Shown here in pieces: positions 19,378 to 29,500 of a DNA stretch of 64,000 nt. The stretch is from Paralithodes platypus (lineage: Eukaryota; Arthropoda; Malacostraca; Decapoda; Lithodidae), in NCBI GenBank assembly GCA_032716605.1, contig CM064518.1, positions 44,044,744 to 44,108,743 on the forward strand, given 5' to 3'. The notes under the pieces are model-generated. The model saw only the letters and a program-made list of their open reading frames with translations. It searched no databases and was not told where the DNA came from. The stretch's first letter is position 1; every line of letters starts with the position of its first letter. Both the position numbers and the translations under genes were made by a program.

Positions 19378-20188
19378 TTTACGTCAGCTTCGGTTACTAT
19401 AGTCTGTTGCTTTTTACGTCAGCTTCGGTTACTATAGTCTGTTGCTTTTTACGTCAGCTTCGGTTACTATAGTCTGTTGCTTTTTACGTCAGCTTCGGTT
19501 ACTATAGTCTGTTTCTTTTTTACGTCAGCTTCGGTTACTATAGTCTGTTTCTTTTTAAGTCAGTTTTGGTTACTATAGTCTGTTTCTCTTTACGTCAGCT
19601 TCGGTTACTATAGTCTGTTTCTTTTTACGTCAGCTTCGGTTACTATAGTCTGTTTCTCTTTACGTCAGCTTCGGTTACTATAGTCTGTTTCTCTTTAAGT
19701 CAGTTTCGGTTACTATAGTCTGTTTCATTTTACGTCAGCTTCGGTTACTATAGTCCGTTTCTTTTTTACGTCAGCTTCGGTTACTATAGTCTGTTTCTCT
19801 TTAAGTCAGTTTCGGTTACTATAGTCTGTTTCTCTTTACGTCAGCTTCGGTTACTATAGTCTGTTTCTTTTTACGTCAGCTTCGGTTACTATAGTCTGTT
19901 TCTCTTTACGTCAGCTTCGGTTACTATAGTCTGTTTCTTTTTACGTCAGCTTCGGTTACTATAGTCTGTTTCTCTTTACGTCAGCTTCGATTACTATAGT
20001 CTGTTTCTTTTTACGTCAGCTTCGGTTACTATAGTCTGTTTCTTTTTACGTCAGCTTCGGTTACTATAGTCTGTTTCTTTTTACGTCAGCTTCGGTTACT
20101 ATAGTCTGTTTCTTTTTACGTCAGCTTCGGTTACTATAGTCTGTTTCTTTTTACGTCAGCTTCGGTTACTATAGTCTGTTTCTTTTCA
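19378..20188 (+). repeat. 35-bp minisatellite derived from the family O terminus
   Basis: About 23 units of ACGTCAGCTTCGGTTACTAT, AGTCTGTTTCTTTTT. Early units have GTTGC where later ones have GTTTC, so a variant spread in blocks. A few units carry AAGTCAGTTTCGG. The last unit passes without a break into the family O element at about 20165. Confidence 0.95.
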
Positions 20189-20392
20189 ACTGACGTTAAA
20201 GTTCCCATCAAGATTTCTCAGTTATTTTGAAGATTTTGGAGTTATATATGTTGCTAATTATATTATAAACTTGGTCTTAATATGATGCAGAAACATGGTA
20301 GTTTCATATTTTGCCATTAAGTATCGATAAATTAGCTGCTAAGGATTCAATTTATCGTCAGCTGAAAAGAAACAGAGTATAGTTACTATTAT
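20165..20392 (+). mobile_element. family O TIR element
   Basis: Left GTTACTATAGTCTGTTTCTT, TTCAACTGACGTTAA. Right, on the complement, AGTAACTATACTCTGTTTCT, TTTCAGCTGACGATAAA. This is an inverted repeat of about 35 bases. The middle includes CTCAGTTATTTTGAAGATTT and AACTTGGTCTTAATATGATG, which recur in reverse at 44640-44798. No coding. Its left end is the source of the adjacent 35-bp array. Confidence 0.8.
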
Positions 20393-20404
20393 ACTGTTAT
20401 ATAA

Positions 20405-20488
20405 AAGGCTCCAGTTGTGTAGCTATTCTTGACTTACAGTGTGCTGGTTTAATAATCCAGAAGGGTTGATAGCCTCTGAAGTCCTAGT
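20405..20488 (-). repeat. dispersed repeat family W (minus)
   Basis: AGGCTCCAGTTGTG, TTGACTTACAGTGTGCTGGT, AATCCAGAAGGGTTGATAGC, CTCTGAAGTCCTA. This is the reverse complement of 46857-46938. The left flank is family O and the right flank family A, so W was a target of neighbouring insertions. Confidence 0.75.
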
Positions 20489-20823
20489 TTAAGGGGAGGT
20501 TTTTAGTTGATTCCCTAGACTTCCATCAGCTTAACATTACTCCCCCTTGACCCCCTTTCAAGCTAAATTGGTACATTTTTCGGTAGAAAAATTTCCCGGC
20601 CGAAGGCCGGTTCCCCTTAAATTACAGGCTCGCTATCGCTCGCCAGGAAAAAATCGACACCTAAATGGCACGAATGGTCTTAAAATTGACAGAAATGGGG
20701 CGAGGGTTCTTAAAATCGACAAACTAATAAGGCAAGCGTCTTTAAATCTCACAAGCAATGGGGCTAAACATGAAGGAGAAAGAGGTTCAGAAAAAAATCC
20801 TCCAGGTGGAAATCTCCCCTTAA
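20489..20823 (-). mobile_element. family A element, full length (minus)
   Basis: 335 bp, TTAAGGGGAGGTTTTTAG to GGAAATCTCCCCTTAA. Perfect core CAGGCTCGCTATCGCTCGCC and hairpin CCCGGCCGAAGGCCGG. This is the short-tail subtype shared with 4375-4717 and 48546-48893, and one of the least decayed copies. Confidence 0.9.
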
Positions 20824-21074
20824 CCAACTAAAACTATAAATGACACATGTTGGAAATACGTGCTCTACTGCGGGTTAGAAGTGTTACACATTTTTCTCGG
20901 ATATGCTTTCATTAGTAAGACATAATATTTGATCTGGTGAAGCAGTTACTTTGACCGTGCCTTACGTAACGTTGTAATCAGCTTGTTTCTCGCATTACGT
21001 GAAGGTATTCGAAACTATCTACAGTCATTATTGGAGGTGTGTGTGTGTGTGTGTGTGTGTATATCTAGTATATT

Positions 21075-21443
21075 TATTCACCCAGAAAGGACCTCTAGCA
21101 ATAATAAGGCTGAAAACTATCTCAACTGACCTTTTCAGCGACCACAGATCCTTCCTAGGCTACATAATATTGTCTAAATATAACTAGAATACAATTGTAC
21201 ACACGTCGCTGGTACAGTTGCCCAAATAAGTGCTTGCTCGGAACCAAGTATATTTCGATCAATAATTATTGGTATCCGCACTATCTAAGCATTAATTCAC
21301 CGTTTTGAGTGAGATATACACAAACTGTCCTACACTTACCCACCCTATTCAACATCTGACAGACATTAATACAGCACACAGCGAGCAAAACGAAATGACA
21401 GCGGAGACATAACTTATTTGGCCAACCGTACTCAAAGGGTTAA
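21075..21443 (+). mobile_element. family C element split by a family D insertion
   Basis: C middle and right part (ACCTCTAGCAATAATAAGGC, CACAGATCCTTCCTAGGC, ACACGTCGCTGGTAC) run to 21214. The last bases of the C end, TCAAAGGGTTAA, are found only after D, at 21432-21443. The left part of C is missing. Confidence 0.8.
21211..21431 (+). mobile_element. family D element nested in C, flanked by GTAC
   Basis: AGTTGCCCAAATAAGTGCTT to ACATAACTTATTTGGCCAAC, with GTAC immediately on both sides (21212-21215 and 21428-21431). The uninterrupted C consensus has one GGTAC here, so GTAC was duplicated on insertion. Middle blocks match 13334-13546. Confidence 0.8.
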
Positions 21444-21464
21444 ACCAATTAATGTCATCACTGG

Positions 21465-21575
21465 TTAACCCTCTGACGCGTTTTGACAGTTTATTGTGGC
21501 TATCATTAGACGATTTTATTCATATTAAGAAGGGTATGTGGAAGTCGAGAGGGTTAATTGAGATGGTCTTTGGTC
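21465..21575 (+). mobile_element. family E left half
   Basis: TTAACCCTCTGACGCGTTTT, ATCATTAGACGATTTTATTC, GTCGAGAGGGTTAATTGAGA. The right end of this type, with ACGCGTCAGA, is seen in the copy at 57987-58210. The element is truncated at about 21575. Confidence 0.7.
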
Positions 21576-21611
21576 CAAACGTAAAGAAGAAGAGGAAGTT
21601 TGAGGCACTAA

Positions 21612-21705
21612 ATAAAAGCAGTGACAGACAGACATAAATACATACAATAGACAGACAGCCAGACAAACAGACAGACGGACATACATACATACAGAGACAG
21701 ACAGT
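21612..21705. repeat. (CAGA)n/(CATA)n imperfect array
   Basis: GACAGACAGACATAAATACA and similar. Degenerate tetranucleotide repeat. Confidence 0.85.
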
Positions 21706-21782
21706 GCCGCCCTACCACATGACTGGGGATCAGCCTCACTGGCGCCCCTGATAACAACACAAGTGAATGAGGTGGCACCTGG

Positions 21783-22530
21783 GTGAGTGAGGGGGGGGAG
21801 GGGGCAGAGAGAGAGGCTGGAGGAAGGAGGGAAGGAGGATGGAAGGAGGGGAGGAGGAGGGCATGGGGGGGAGAGGAGAACGAGGGGTATGGGGTGGAGA
21901 GGGTGGAGGGGAAAGGGGGAGATGAAGGGAAAGGGGAGGGGGGAGATGAGGGGAAAGGGGAGGGGGGATATGAGGGGAAAGGGGAGGGGAGATGAGGGAA
22001 AGGGGAGGGAGATGAAGGGAAAGGGGAGGGGGGAGATGAGGGGAAAGGGGAGGGGGGGATATGAGGGGAAAGGGGAGGGGGGAGATGAGGGGAAAGGGGA
22101 GGGGGGGGAGATGAAGGGAAAGGGGAGGGGGGAGATGAGGGGAAAGGGGATGGGGGATATGAGGGGAAAGGGGAGGGGGGAGGGGAAAGGGGGGGATGAA
22201 GGGAAAGGGGAGGGAGGGGATGAGGGGAAAGGGGAGAGGGGAGATGAGGGGAAAAGGGAGGGGGGAGGGATATGAGGGGAAAAGGGAGGGGGGGAGAGAT
22301 GAGGGGAAAGGGGAAGGGGGAGATGAGGGGAAAGGGGAGGGGGGAGATGAGGGGAGGGGGAGAGGGGAGATGAGGGGAAAGGGGAGGGGGAGATGAGGGG
22401 AAAGGGGAGGGGAGAGATGAGGGGAAAGGGGAGGGGGGAGATGAGGGGTACGTGGATATGAGGATGAGAGGGACGGGGGGAGAGGGGGGCATGGGAGTAG
22501 ATGAGGGCAAGGGGAGGAGTGGAGAGGAGG
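21783..22530 (+). repeat. GA-rich minisatellite, unit GAGATGAGGGGAAAGGGGAG
   Basis: About 25 units of 22-30 bases with ATGAGGGGAAAGGGG as the constant part and a G run of variable length. The strand is almost pure purine for 700 bases, a candidate triplex or slipped-DNA region. The longest open frames here (312 and 284 codons, minus) are proline/serine translations of it. Confidence 0.95.
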
Positions 22531-22610
22531 ATATCTGCTTAGCCAATGCTGCGGTCTCCAGCTACTCCGGGCTGAGTACACCCCTGCCACGTCTTATTAC
22601 CTAACTGCAT

Positions 22611-22690
22611 ATAAACCTAACCTAATATTAACGTAACCTGTAACGTAACCTGACCTAACTTAACCCTAACCTAACCTAACCTAACCTAAT
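22611..22690 (+). repeat. telomere-like CCTAA block
   Basis: ACCCTAACCTAACCTAACCT at 22662-22681 continues to CTAACCTAATG. About five perfect CCTAA units are preceded by about 50 bases of degenerate CGTAACCTG. TTAGG is the usual arthropod telomere repeat. Its interstitial position and short length argue against a chromosome end. Confidence 0.8.
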
Positions 22691-22744
22691 GCGGGCCAAC
22701 ACAACTCGTCTATGAGAAAAACCCCACGTCCTGCTCACTTGGAA

Positions 22745-22748
<4 letters not shown>

Positions 22749-22790
<42 letters not shown>
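22749..22790. repeat. (TA)n microsatellite
   Basis: 21 uninterrupted TA units. The roughly 200 bases after it up to 22988 hold nothing recognised apart from a short GATTGCA repeat. Confidence 0.95.
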
Positions 22791-22793
<3 letters not shown>

Positions 22794-22988
22794 TTCCACC
22801 TGGTGTTCAGCTAATTACCTTCAACCCAGTTCGCATATTGGTTGCCAATTTTCTACTCCAATGCACATACGATTGCATTAGATTGCACATAAGATGGCAT
22901 GGTCAGCTTCGTAATGCACTGTATATTGATGATGAAATGAATATAGATCATCTGATACATAATCGTGTTGAATAAGTGTATACACTAA

Positions 22989-23187
22989 TTAAGGGGAGAT
23001 GGGTCGTTTTTCTGGCTCCCCTTCTTCCTCATGTTTAGCCCATTAGTTTTGAGATCTATAAAACGTGTGCCCCATTAGGTTTGCTATTTTAAGACCTTTC
23101 GCCCTATATCTTTGTCAATATTAAGCCCTTTCGTACAATTCAGTTGGCTTTTTTTCCTGCCGAGCGATAGCGAGCCTGTAATAATGG
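22989..23187 (+). mobile_element. family A 5' half
   Basis: TTAAGGGGAGATGGGTCGTT through CCGAGCGATAGCGAGCCTGT. It is truncated just where a family C element begins. No A sequence resumes beyond that element, so this is not a simple nested insertion. Confidence 0.8.
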
Positions 23188-23402
23188 TTAACCCCTTCCT
23201 TACCGGCGACGTCTTAGTTTTTTTTTCTAGTTATATTTAGACTATTTTGAGCAGTTTTAGAAGGATCCTGTGGTAGTGAAAAGGCTTAAATGTGATAGTT
23301 CGAAGCCTGTTAATTGCTGGAGGCCCTTTTTAAGCTGAATGAAGCCGTCTAATTGTAGCCAGAATAAATTTAAAAGGACAGCACTGGTACTGAACGGGTT
23401 AA
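23188..23402 (+). mobile_element. family C element, full length
   Basis: TTAACCCCTTCCTTACCGGC to GGTACTGAACGGGTTAA, 215 bp, in the same orientation as 1305-1521 (GTTCGAAGCCTGTTAATTGC). Confidence 0.85.
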
Positions 23403-23439
23403 GCAGGACGATACATCCCTTTATCACTCAAAACCGATG

Positions 23440-23525
23440 AAAGTAATCGAGCTAATAATTCTATCATTTGGGAAGAGTCTGTCAGGGAAAAGGTGTGGAA
23501 ATTTACAAGTTCACAGTAACAAGAT
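23440..23525 (+). repeat. dispersed repeat family T
   Basis: AATCGAGCTAATAATTCTAT, CATTTGGGAAGAGTCTGTCA, GGTGTGGAAATTTACA. See 60440-60535 and 6078-6162. Confidence 0.7.
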
Positions 23526-23676
23526 ACAGGATGTACTGTTTATTTTTTGTTATATTTTTTGTAAATACTTTCAGAAGGTAAATATTATGCCATTCTGAGT
23601 AAGAAATGTGCAATTGTTCTGTCGACATGACATTTGTATACGTGTGTTTTTTGTCTTTCTTTTCAGGTCTAACCCC

Positions 23677-23866
23677 TTAACCCCTTCAGTACTGGTGATG
23701 TCCTTTCCATTATATTCTGGCAACTGATAGACGAAATTATTCAGTTTGAAAGTACCTCTATCAATTATAAGACTTCCAACTCTCACTTAACCCTTATAGC
23801 TCCCACATATCGTTCAAAAGTTGAATAAAATCGTCTAAATATAGATAAGATAAGACAAATTAGACC
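23677..23866 (+). mobile_element. family C element, right end lost
   Basis: TTAACCCCTTCAGTACTGGT, AGACGAAATTATTCAG, ATAAAATCGTCTAAATATAG, then it fades into ACTCCAGGAATGA sequence. That sequence occurs twice (about 23876 and 23919). Confidence 0.75.
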
Positions 23867-24286
23867 TTATATACTCCAGGAATGACACCACCACCGCATC
23901 AGTACCTCAACATATATACTCCAGGAATGATTTTTTTTTTAGGAAGGAGGGGGAATAAGTAGAAGGTTTGGTCAGGAAGGTAAAGTAGGAAATTATGAAG
24001 TACAGTAGAAGGGAAAAAGTTGGTGGGCCGGCCTAGGACACTTGTTACAAGTAGTTTTGCCTTTTGTCTCCTTCATGCCCAGTTTTCAAGATGGAGAGCC
24101 CATACTTGGCATGTGTACTAAGGAGGTGCTAGACTGGGGTTGCCCTCAATATTAATGAGGCACAGGAGGGATCAGCTAGGGAGGCCAGGTGGTGAAACAG
24201 GAGTTCCAGCTGTCCATATCAACCACCTAGCACTCCCCTGGAGTACCGCCCTGTTCGGCTGGTGCCTGCAGCCTCCTCCTAGTGTG

Positions 24287-24317
<31 letters not shown>

Positions 24318-24520
24318 GGCAAGTGTGTGTGTGTGTGTGTGTGTATTTATGTGCAGGTGTGAAGAGAGTGTGTGTGTGTCTGTTGCTTTTGTATTCATAT
24401 CATTTCTGATATTTCAAACCAGGAAAGAGTCGCATGATATTATTGCAAGCTTAAGCAACAGGCAAGTAGGTGATAAGGAAACGGTCATCATCTAGTGTTT
24501 ATAGTGTTATCCCCCGCCCC

Positions 24521-24560
<40 letters not shown>
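23867..24560. other. mixed region with a LINE tail, microsatellites and unassigned DNA
   Basis: 24035-24100 carries a LINE tail fragment (CACTTGTTACAAGTAGTTTT, GCCTTTTGTCTCC) without poly(A). 24110-24270 is unassigned GC-richer sequence with no usable frame. 24295-24345 has TA and GT runs. 24523-24557 is a CT run. Confidence 0.6.
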
Positions 24561-24566
24561 TCCTCA

Positions 24567-24761
24567 TTGATCCATTAGTTTAGCAATTGAGATCTTAAGA
24601 CGTTCGGCCTATAAGTTTGGCGATTATAACACCTTTCGCCCCATTTCTTTGTCAATGTTTAGACCTTTCGTACTATTCAGATTATCGATTGATTCCTGGC
24701 GAGCGATAGCGAGCCGGCCTTTGGCCGGGATATTTTTCTACCGAAAAATGTACAAATTTAT
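24567..24761 (+). mobile_element. family A body, both ends lost
   Basis: Repeat blocks CATTAGTTTAGCAATTGAG, TTTCGCCCCATTTCTTTGTC, core GGCGAGCGATAGCGAGC fused directly to the hairpin CCGGCCTTTGGCCGG (the normal intervening CTGTAATTTAAGAGGAA is deleted), then TACCGAAAAATGTACAAATT. Confidence 0.8.
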
Positions 24762-24966
24762 CTCTCTGTACCGGCAACGTCTTATTAACTTTAATCTGGC
24801 TACTATTAGGCGATATTAAGTTTCAAAAGAGCCTCCAGCAATTAATAGGCTTCGCACTATCTCACTTAACACATTATAATACCGCAGATCCTTCTTAAAC
24901 TGCACAAAATCCGCTAAATATAGCTAGAATAAAATATATACACGTCCCCGGTACAGAATGGGTTAA
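24762..24966 (+). mobile_element. family C element inserted in or beside A
   Basis: CTGTACCGGCAACGTC on the left (TTAACCCCTT lost) to CCCCGGTACAGAATGGGTTA A on the right. Orientation as in 14174-14378. Confidence 0.8.
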
Positions 24967-25065
24967 GGTATGTCTGAAGTGGTGATGGTCCCCTTAGGGT
25001 GGCGTCTGGGGGGCGTCTGAGGGCGTCTGGCTGGCTGGTTCTGCCTCACACGTGCAAATATAACA

Positions 25066-26225
25066 CTTCCGGGAGACCATAGCGACGCCACACTCACTCA
25101 CTCACTCACTCTCACTCTTTTACTCACAATCACTCACATATAGTCCATTCTTTTTACTCCACCACTCACTCTCATACCTCAACTCACTTCGTTTATGACC
25201 TCCCTTTACTCACATTCACTCCCCATTCCCTCATTCACACTCACTGCCACATCACACACACTCACCTTCAATTCACACTCCCTTTATCACATGCACCATC
25301 GCCACTTCCTTCGCACGTCATTCATTTCACTACCGTGCCAAAAATAAGACTTCCGGGAGGCCATAGCGACGCCACACGTACTCATTCTTTTACTCACACT
25401 CACTCTTTTACTCACACTCACTCTTTTACTTACTCATTTTGATACTCACCCTTTTACTCATACTCACTCTTTTACTCACTCTTTTACTCACTCATTTTCA
25501 TGCTCACCCGTTTACTCATACTCACTCTTTTACATCACACTTCACTCTCATACTCACTCTTTTAAGGTCACACTCACTCTCATACTCACTCTTTTTACTC
25601 CACACTCACTCTTTTTAGTCACACTCACTCACATACTCACACTCACTCTCATACTCACTCTTTTACTCACACTCACTCTTTTACTCACACTCATCCTTTT
25701 ACGCATACTCACTCTTTTACTCACACTCACTCTTTTAACTCACACTCACATCACTTACACACATACACACACACTCACCTCCGTCACACTCATGCATTCT
25801 TACCCACTAACTCACACACACACTCACTCACTCACACACACAGTAATTCCATACTCACTAACTCACCCACACTCACTAACTCCACACGCACTCCCTCCCT
25901 CACACTCATTCATTCTTACTCACTAACTCACACACACTCACTAACTCACACGAACTCATCCCCACACTCATGCATTCCTACCCATTCACTCACACACACT
26001 CACTAACACACACACACGCACACTCTCATCCTCGCACTCATTCGTTCTTACCCAGAACTCACACACACTCCCTCACATTACACACTCTCACTACCTCACA
26101 TGCACTCACTAATTTACACGTACTCACTGAAACACACACACACCCACTCAGTTCCTCTCACACTCATTCATTCACAACGTGCATAAGACAACTTCCGGGA
26201 GGCCACAGGGACTCCACATACTACC
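25066..26225 (+). repeat. CACTCA/TTTTACTCACACTCAC array with embedded islands
   Basis: More than 1 kb of imperfect CACTCA and ACTCACTCTTTTACTCACAC repeats. A non-simple segment, ACTTCCGGGAGACCATAGCG with ACGCCACA, recurs at about 25066, 25350 and 26185, so the simple array was built around or between copies of a longer unit. Confidence 0.9.
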
Positions 26226-26445
26226 CCTCCCTTCCTCCCCCTCCCGCCCTCCCTCTGGCCTTCCACTTTCCCTCAGTGCCTCCTGTTTCTAGACTCCCTC
26301 ACTGAACCCCCCTCCCTTAGTGCCTCCCTCCCTGCCCCCCTCTGGCCTTCCGCCCTCCCTCAGTAGCGCCATCCCTCCTCCTCTTCTAGACTCCCTCAGT
26401 GCCTCCCCCTCACTGCACCCCCTCCCCCAGTGTCCCCTCCCAGCC
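26226..26445. repeat. CCCTCCCT-rich sequence up to the gap
   Basis: Pyrimidine-rich DNA with repeats of CTCCCTCAGTGCCTCC and TCTGGCCTTCCGCCCTCCCT. It stops at the assembly gap. Confidence 0.8.
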
Positions 26446-26545
26446 NNNNNNNNNNNNNNNNNNNNNNNNNNNNNNNNNNNNNNNNNNNNNNNNNNNNNNN
26501 NNNNNNNNNNNNNNNNNNNNNNNNNNNNNNNNNNNNNNNNNNNNN
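26446..26545. other. assembly gap (100 N)
   Basis: Exactly 100 N. A round number is normally a placeholder of unknown size. It separates a CCCTCC-rich region from the first satellite unit, so the true left end of the satellite is not seen. Confidence 1.
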
Positions 26546-29500
26546 AGGGGACGTTTTTTTTTGGAATTTAAAAGTCCTCTGTAGCCCCAACCTATAAGAC
26601 CTAGAGAATTCTAACTGGTGCCATTCGCTTTTCTCGACGAGTTGCCTAGACATGGTCGTAGATTAATTTTCGCCCCAGCCATTCGCCAGAATCGAAAATA
26701 TTTGTTTCCAAAACATGGGTTTAAGCCCAGGCAAATCCTTGATTTGGGTCGAATTTTGACTTGTCAATATTATTGCATAGCCTATTTGGATTAGTCTTGC
26801 CGTTGCGGTTTCAACGGTATAATTATTTTTTAATTTTTGACCAATTTTTAGGCCCAATAGGCCTATTTTAAAGTTTAAAAACTCCATAGACGAGTTATTT
26901 ATGTGCTATTTTGTTTAAATTGATACAATGGTACACTTTGGCAAGCTGAATCTAATAGCCAAACAGAATTAAAATCGGACCATTAGTTTAGCATTTCGAT
27001 TTGAATTGGCCTTCATGGAGGGTCCTGGGGACCGTTTTTTTGGACATTAAAAGCCCTCTGTAGCCCAAACTATAAGGCCTAGAGAATTCTAACTGGTGCC
27101 ATTCAGCTTTCGTCGACGAGTTGCCTAGACATGGTCGTAGATTTTATTTTCGCCCAGCCATTCGACCAGAATCGAAACTATTTGTTTCCAAAACCCTGGG
27201 TCTTTAAACCCAGGCAAATCGTTAATTTTGTCCGAATTTTGACTTGTCAATATTATTACATATTTAGATTCGTCTCGCCGTTGCGGAACGGTATAATTAG
27301 TTCTTTAATTTTGACCAATTTTTAGGCCAATAGGCCTATTTTAAAGTTTAAAAACTCCATAGACGAGTTATTTATGTGCCTATTTTGTTTAAATTGATAC
27401 CATAGGTACACTTTGGCAAGCTGAATCTAATAGCAAAAACAGAATTAAAATCGGACCATTAGTTTAGGATTTCGATTTTGAATTGGCCTTCCTGGAGGGC
27501 CCAGGGGACAGTTTTTTGGACTTTAAAAGTCCTCTGTAGCCCAAACTATAAGCCCTAGAGAATTCTAACTGGTGCCATTCGCTTTTCGTCGACGAGTTGC
27601 CTTAGACATGGTCGTAGATTTAATTTTCGCCCAGCCATTCGCCCAGAATCGAAAATATTTGTTTCCAAAAACCCTGGGTTTAAAATTTTAAGCCCAGGCA
27701 AATCCTTAATTATGGTCGAATTTTGACTTGTCAATATTATTACATATTTGGATTCGTCTTGCCGTTGCGGTTTCAACGGTATAATTAGTTCTTTAATTTT
27801 GACCAATTTTTAGGCCAATAGGCCTATTTTAAAGTTTAAAAACTCCATAGACGAGTTATTTATGTGCCTATTTTCTTTAAATTGATACCATAGGTACACT
27901 TTGGCAAGCTGAATCTAATAGCCCAAACAGAATTAAAATCGGACCATTAGTTTAGGATTTCGATTTTGAATTGGCCTTCCTGGAGGGCCCAGGGGAACGT
28001 TTTTGTTGGACTTTAAAAGTCCTCTGTAGCCCAAACTGTAAGCCCTAGAGAATTCTAACTGGTGCCATTCGCTTTTCGTCGACGAGTTGCCTTAGACATG
28101 GTCGTAGATTTAATTTTCGCCCAGCCATTCGCCCAGAATCGAAAATATTTGTTTCCAAAAACCCTGGGTTTAAGCCCAGGCAAATCCTTAATTATGGTCG
28201 AATTTTGTCAATCATTACATATTTGGATTCGTCTTGCCGTTGCGGTTTCAACTGGGTTTTCCTGGGTTTGCCCAGGCAAATCCTTAATTATGGTCGAATT
28301 TTGACTTGTCAATATTATTACATATTTGGATTCGTCTCGCCGTTGCGGTTTCAACGGTATAATTAGTTCTTTAATTTTGACCAATTTTTAGGCCAATAGG
28401 CCTATTTTAAAGTTTAAAAACTCCATAGACGAGTTATTTATGTGCCTATTTTGTTTAAATTGATACCATAGGTACACTTTGGCAAGCTGAATCTAATAGC
28501 CCAAACAGAATTAAAATCGGACCATTAGTTTAGGATTTCGATTTTGAATTGGCCTTCCTGGAGGGCCCAGGGGACCGTTTTTTGGACTTTAAAAGTCCTC
28601 TGTAGCCCAAACTGTAAGCCCTAGAGAATTCTAACTGGTGCCATTCGCTTTTCGTCGACGAGTTGCCTTAGACATGGTCGTAGATTTAATTTTCGCCCAG
28701 CCATTCGCCCAGAATCGAAAATATTTGTTTCCAAAAACCCTGGGTTTAATTAAGCCCAGGCAAATCCTTAATTATGGTCGAATTTTGACTTGTCAATATT
28801 ATTACATATTTGGATTCGTCTTGCCGTTGCGGTTTCAACGGTATAATTAGTTCTTTAATTTTGACCAATTTTTAGGCCAATAGGCCTATTTTAAAGTTTA
28901 AAAACTCCATAGACGAGTTATTTATGTGCCTATTTTGTTTAAATTGATACCATAGGTACACTTTGGCAAGCTGAATCTAATAGCCCAAACAGAATTAAAA
29001 TCGGACCATTAGTTTAGGATTTCGATTTTGAATTGGCCTTCCTGGAGGGCCCAGGGGACCGTTTTTTGGACTTTAAAAGTCCTCTGTAGCCCAAACTGTA
29101 AGCCCTAGAGAATTCTAACTGGTGCCATTCGCTTTTCGTCGACGAGTTGCCTTAGACATGGTCGTAGATTTAATTTTCGCCCAGCCATTCGCCCAGAATC
29201 GAAAATATTTGTTTCCAAAAACCCTGGGTTTAAGCCCAGGCAAATCCTTAATTATGGTCGAATTTTGACTTGTCAATATTATTACATATTTGGATTCGTC
29301 TTGCCGTTGCGGTTTCAACGGTATAATTAGTTCTTTAATTTTGACCAATTTTTAGGCCAATAGGCCTATTTTAAAGTTTAAAAACTCCATAGAAGAGTTA
29401 TTTATGTGCCTATTTTGTTTAAATTGATACCATAGGTACACTTTGGCAAGCTGAATCTAATAGCCCAAACAGAATTAAAATCGGACCATTAGTTTAGGAT

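Noticed and set aside
19378..20188. Regulatory array of cAMP-response-like ACGTCA half sites repeated every 35 bp
   Set aside because: The spacing follows simply from the tandem unit, the motif is only a half site, and no gene or promoter is near. There is no basis for a regulatory call.
21608..22590. 312- and 284-codon proline/serine-rich frames on the minus strand
   Set aside because: Translations of the GA-rich minisatellite. Both strands and several frames are open because stop codons cannot form in the repeat.
22611..22690. A true chromosome end
   Set aside because: Only about five perfect CCTAA units, with ordinary sequence on both sides.
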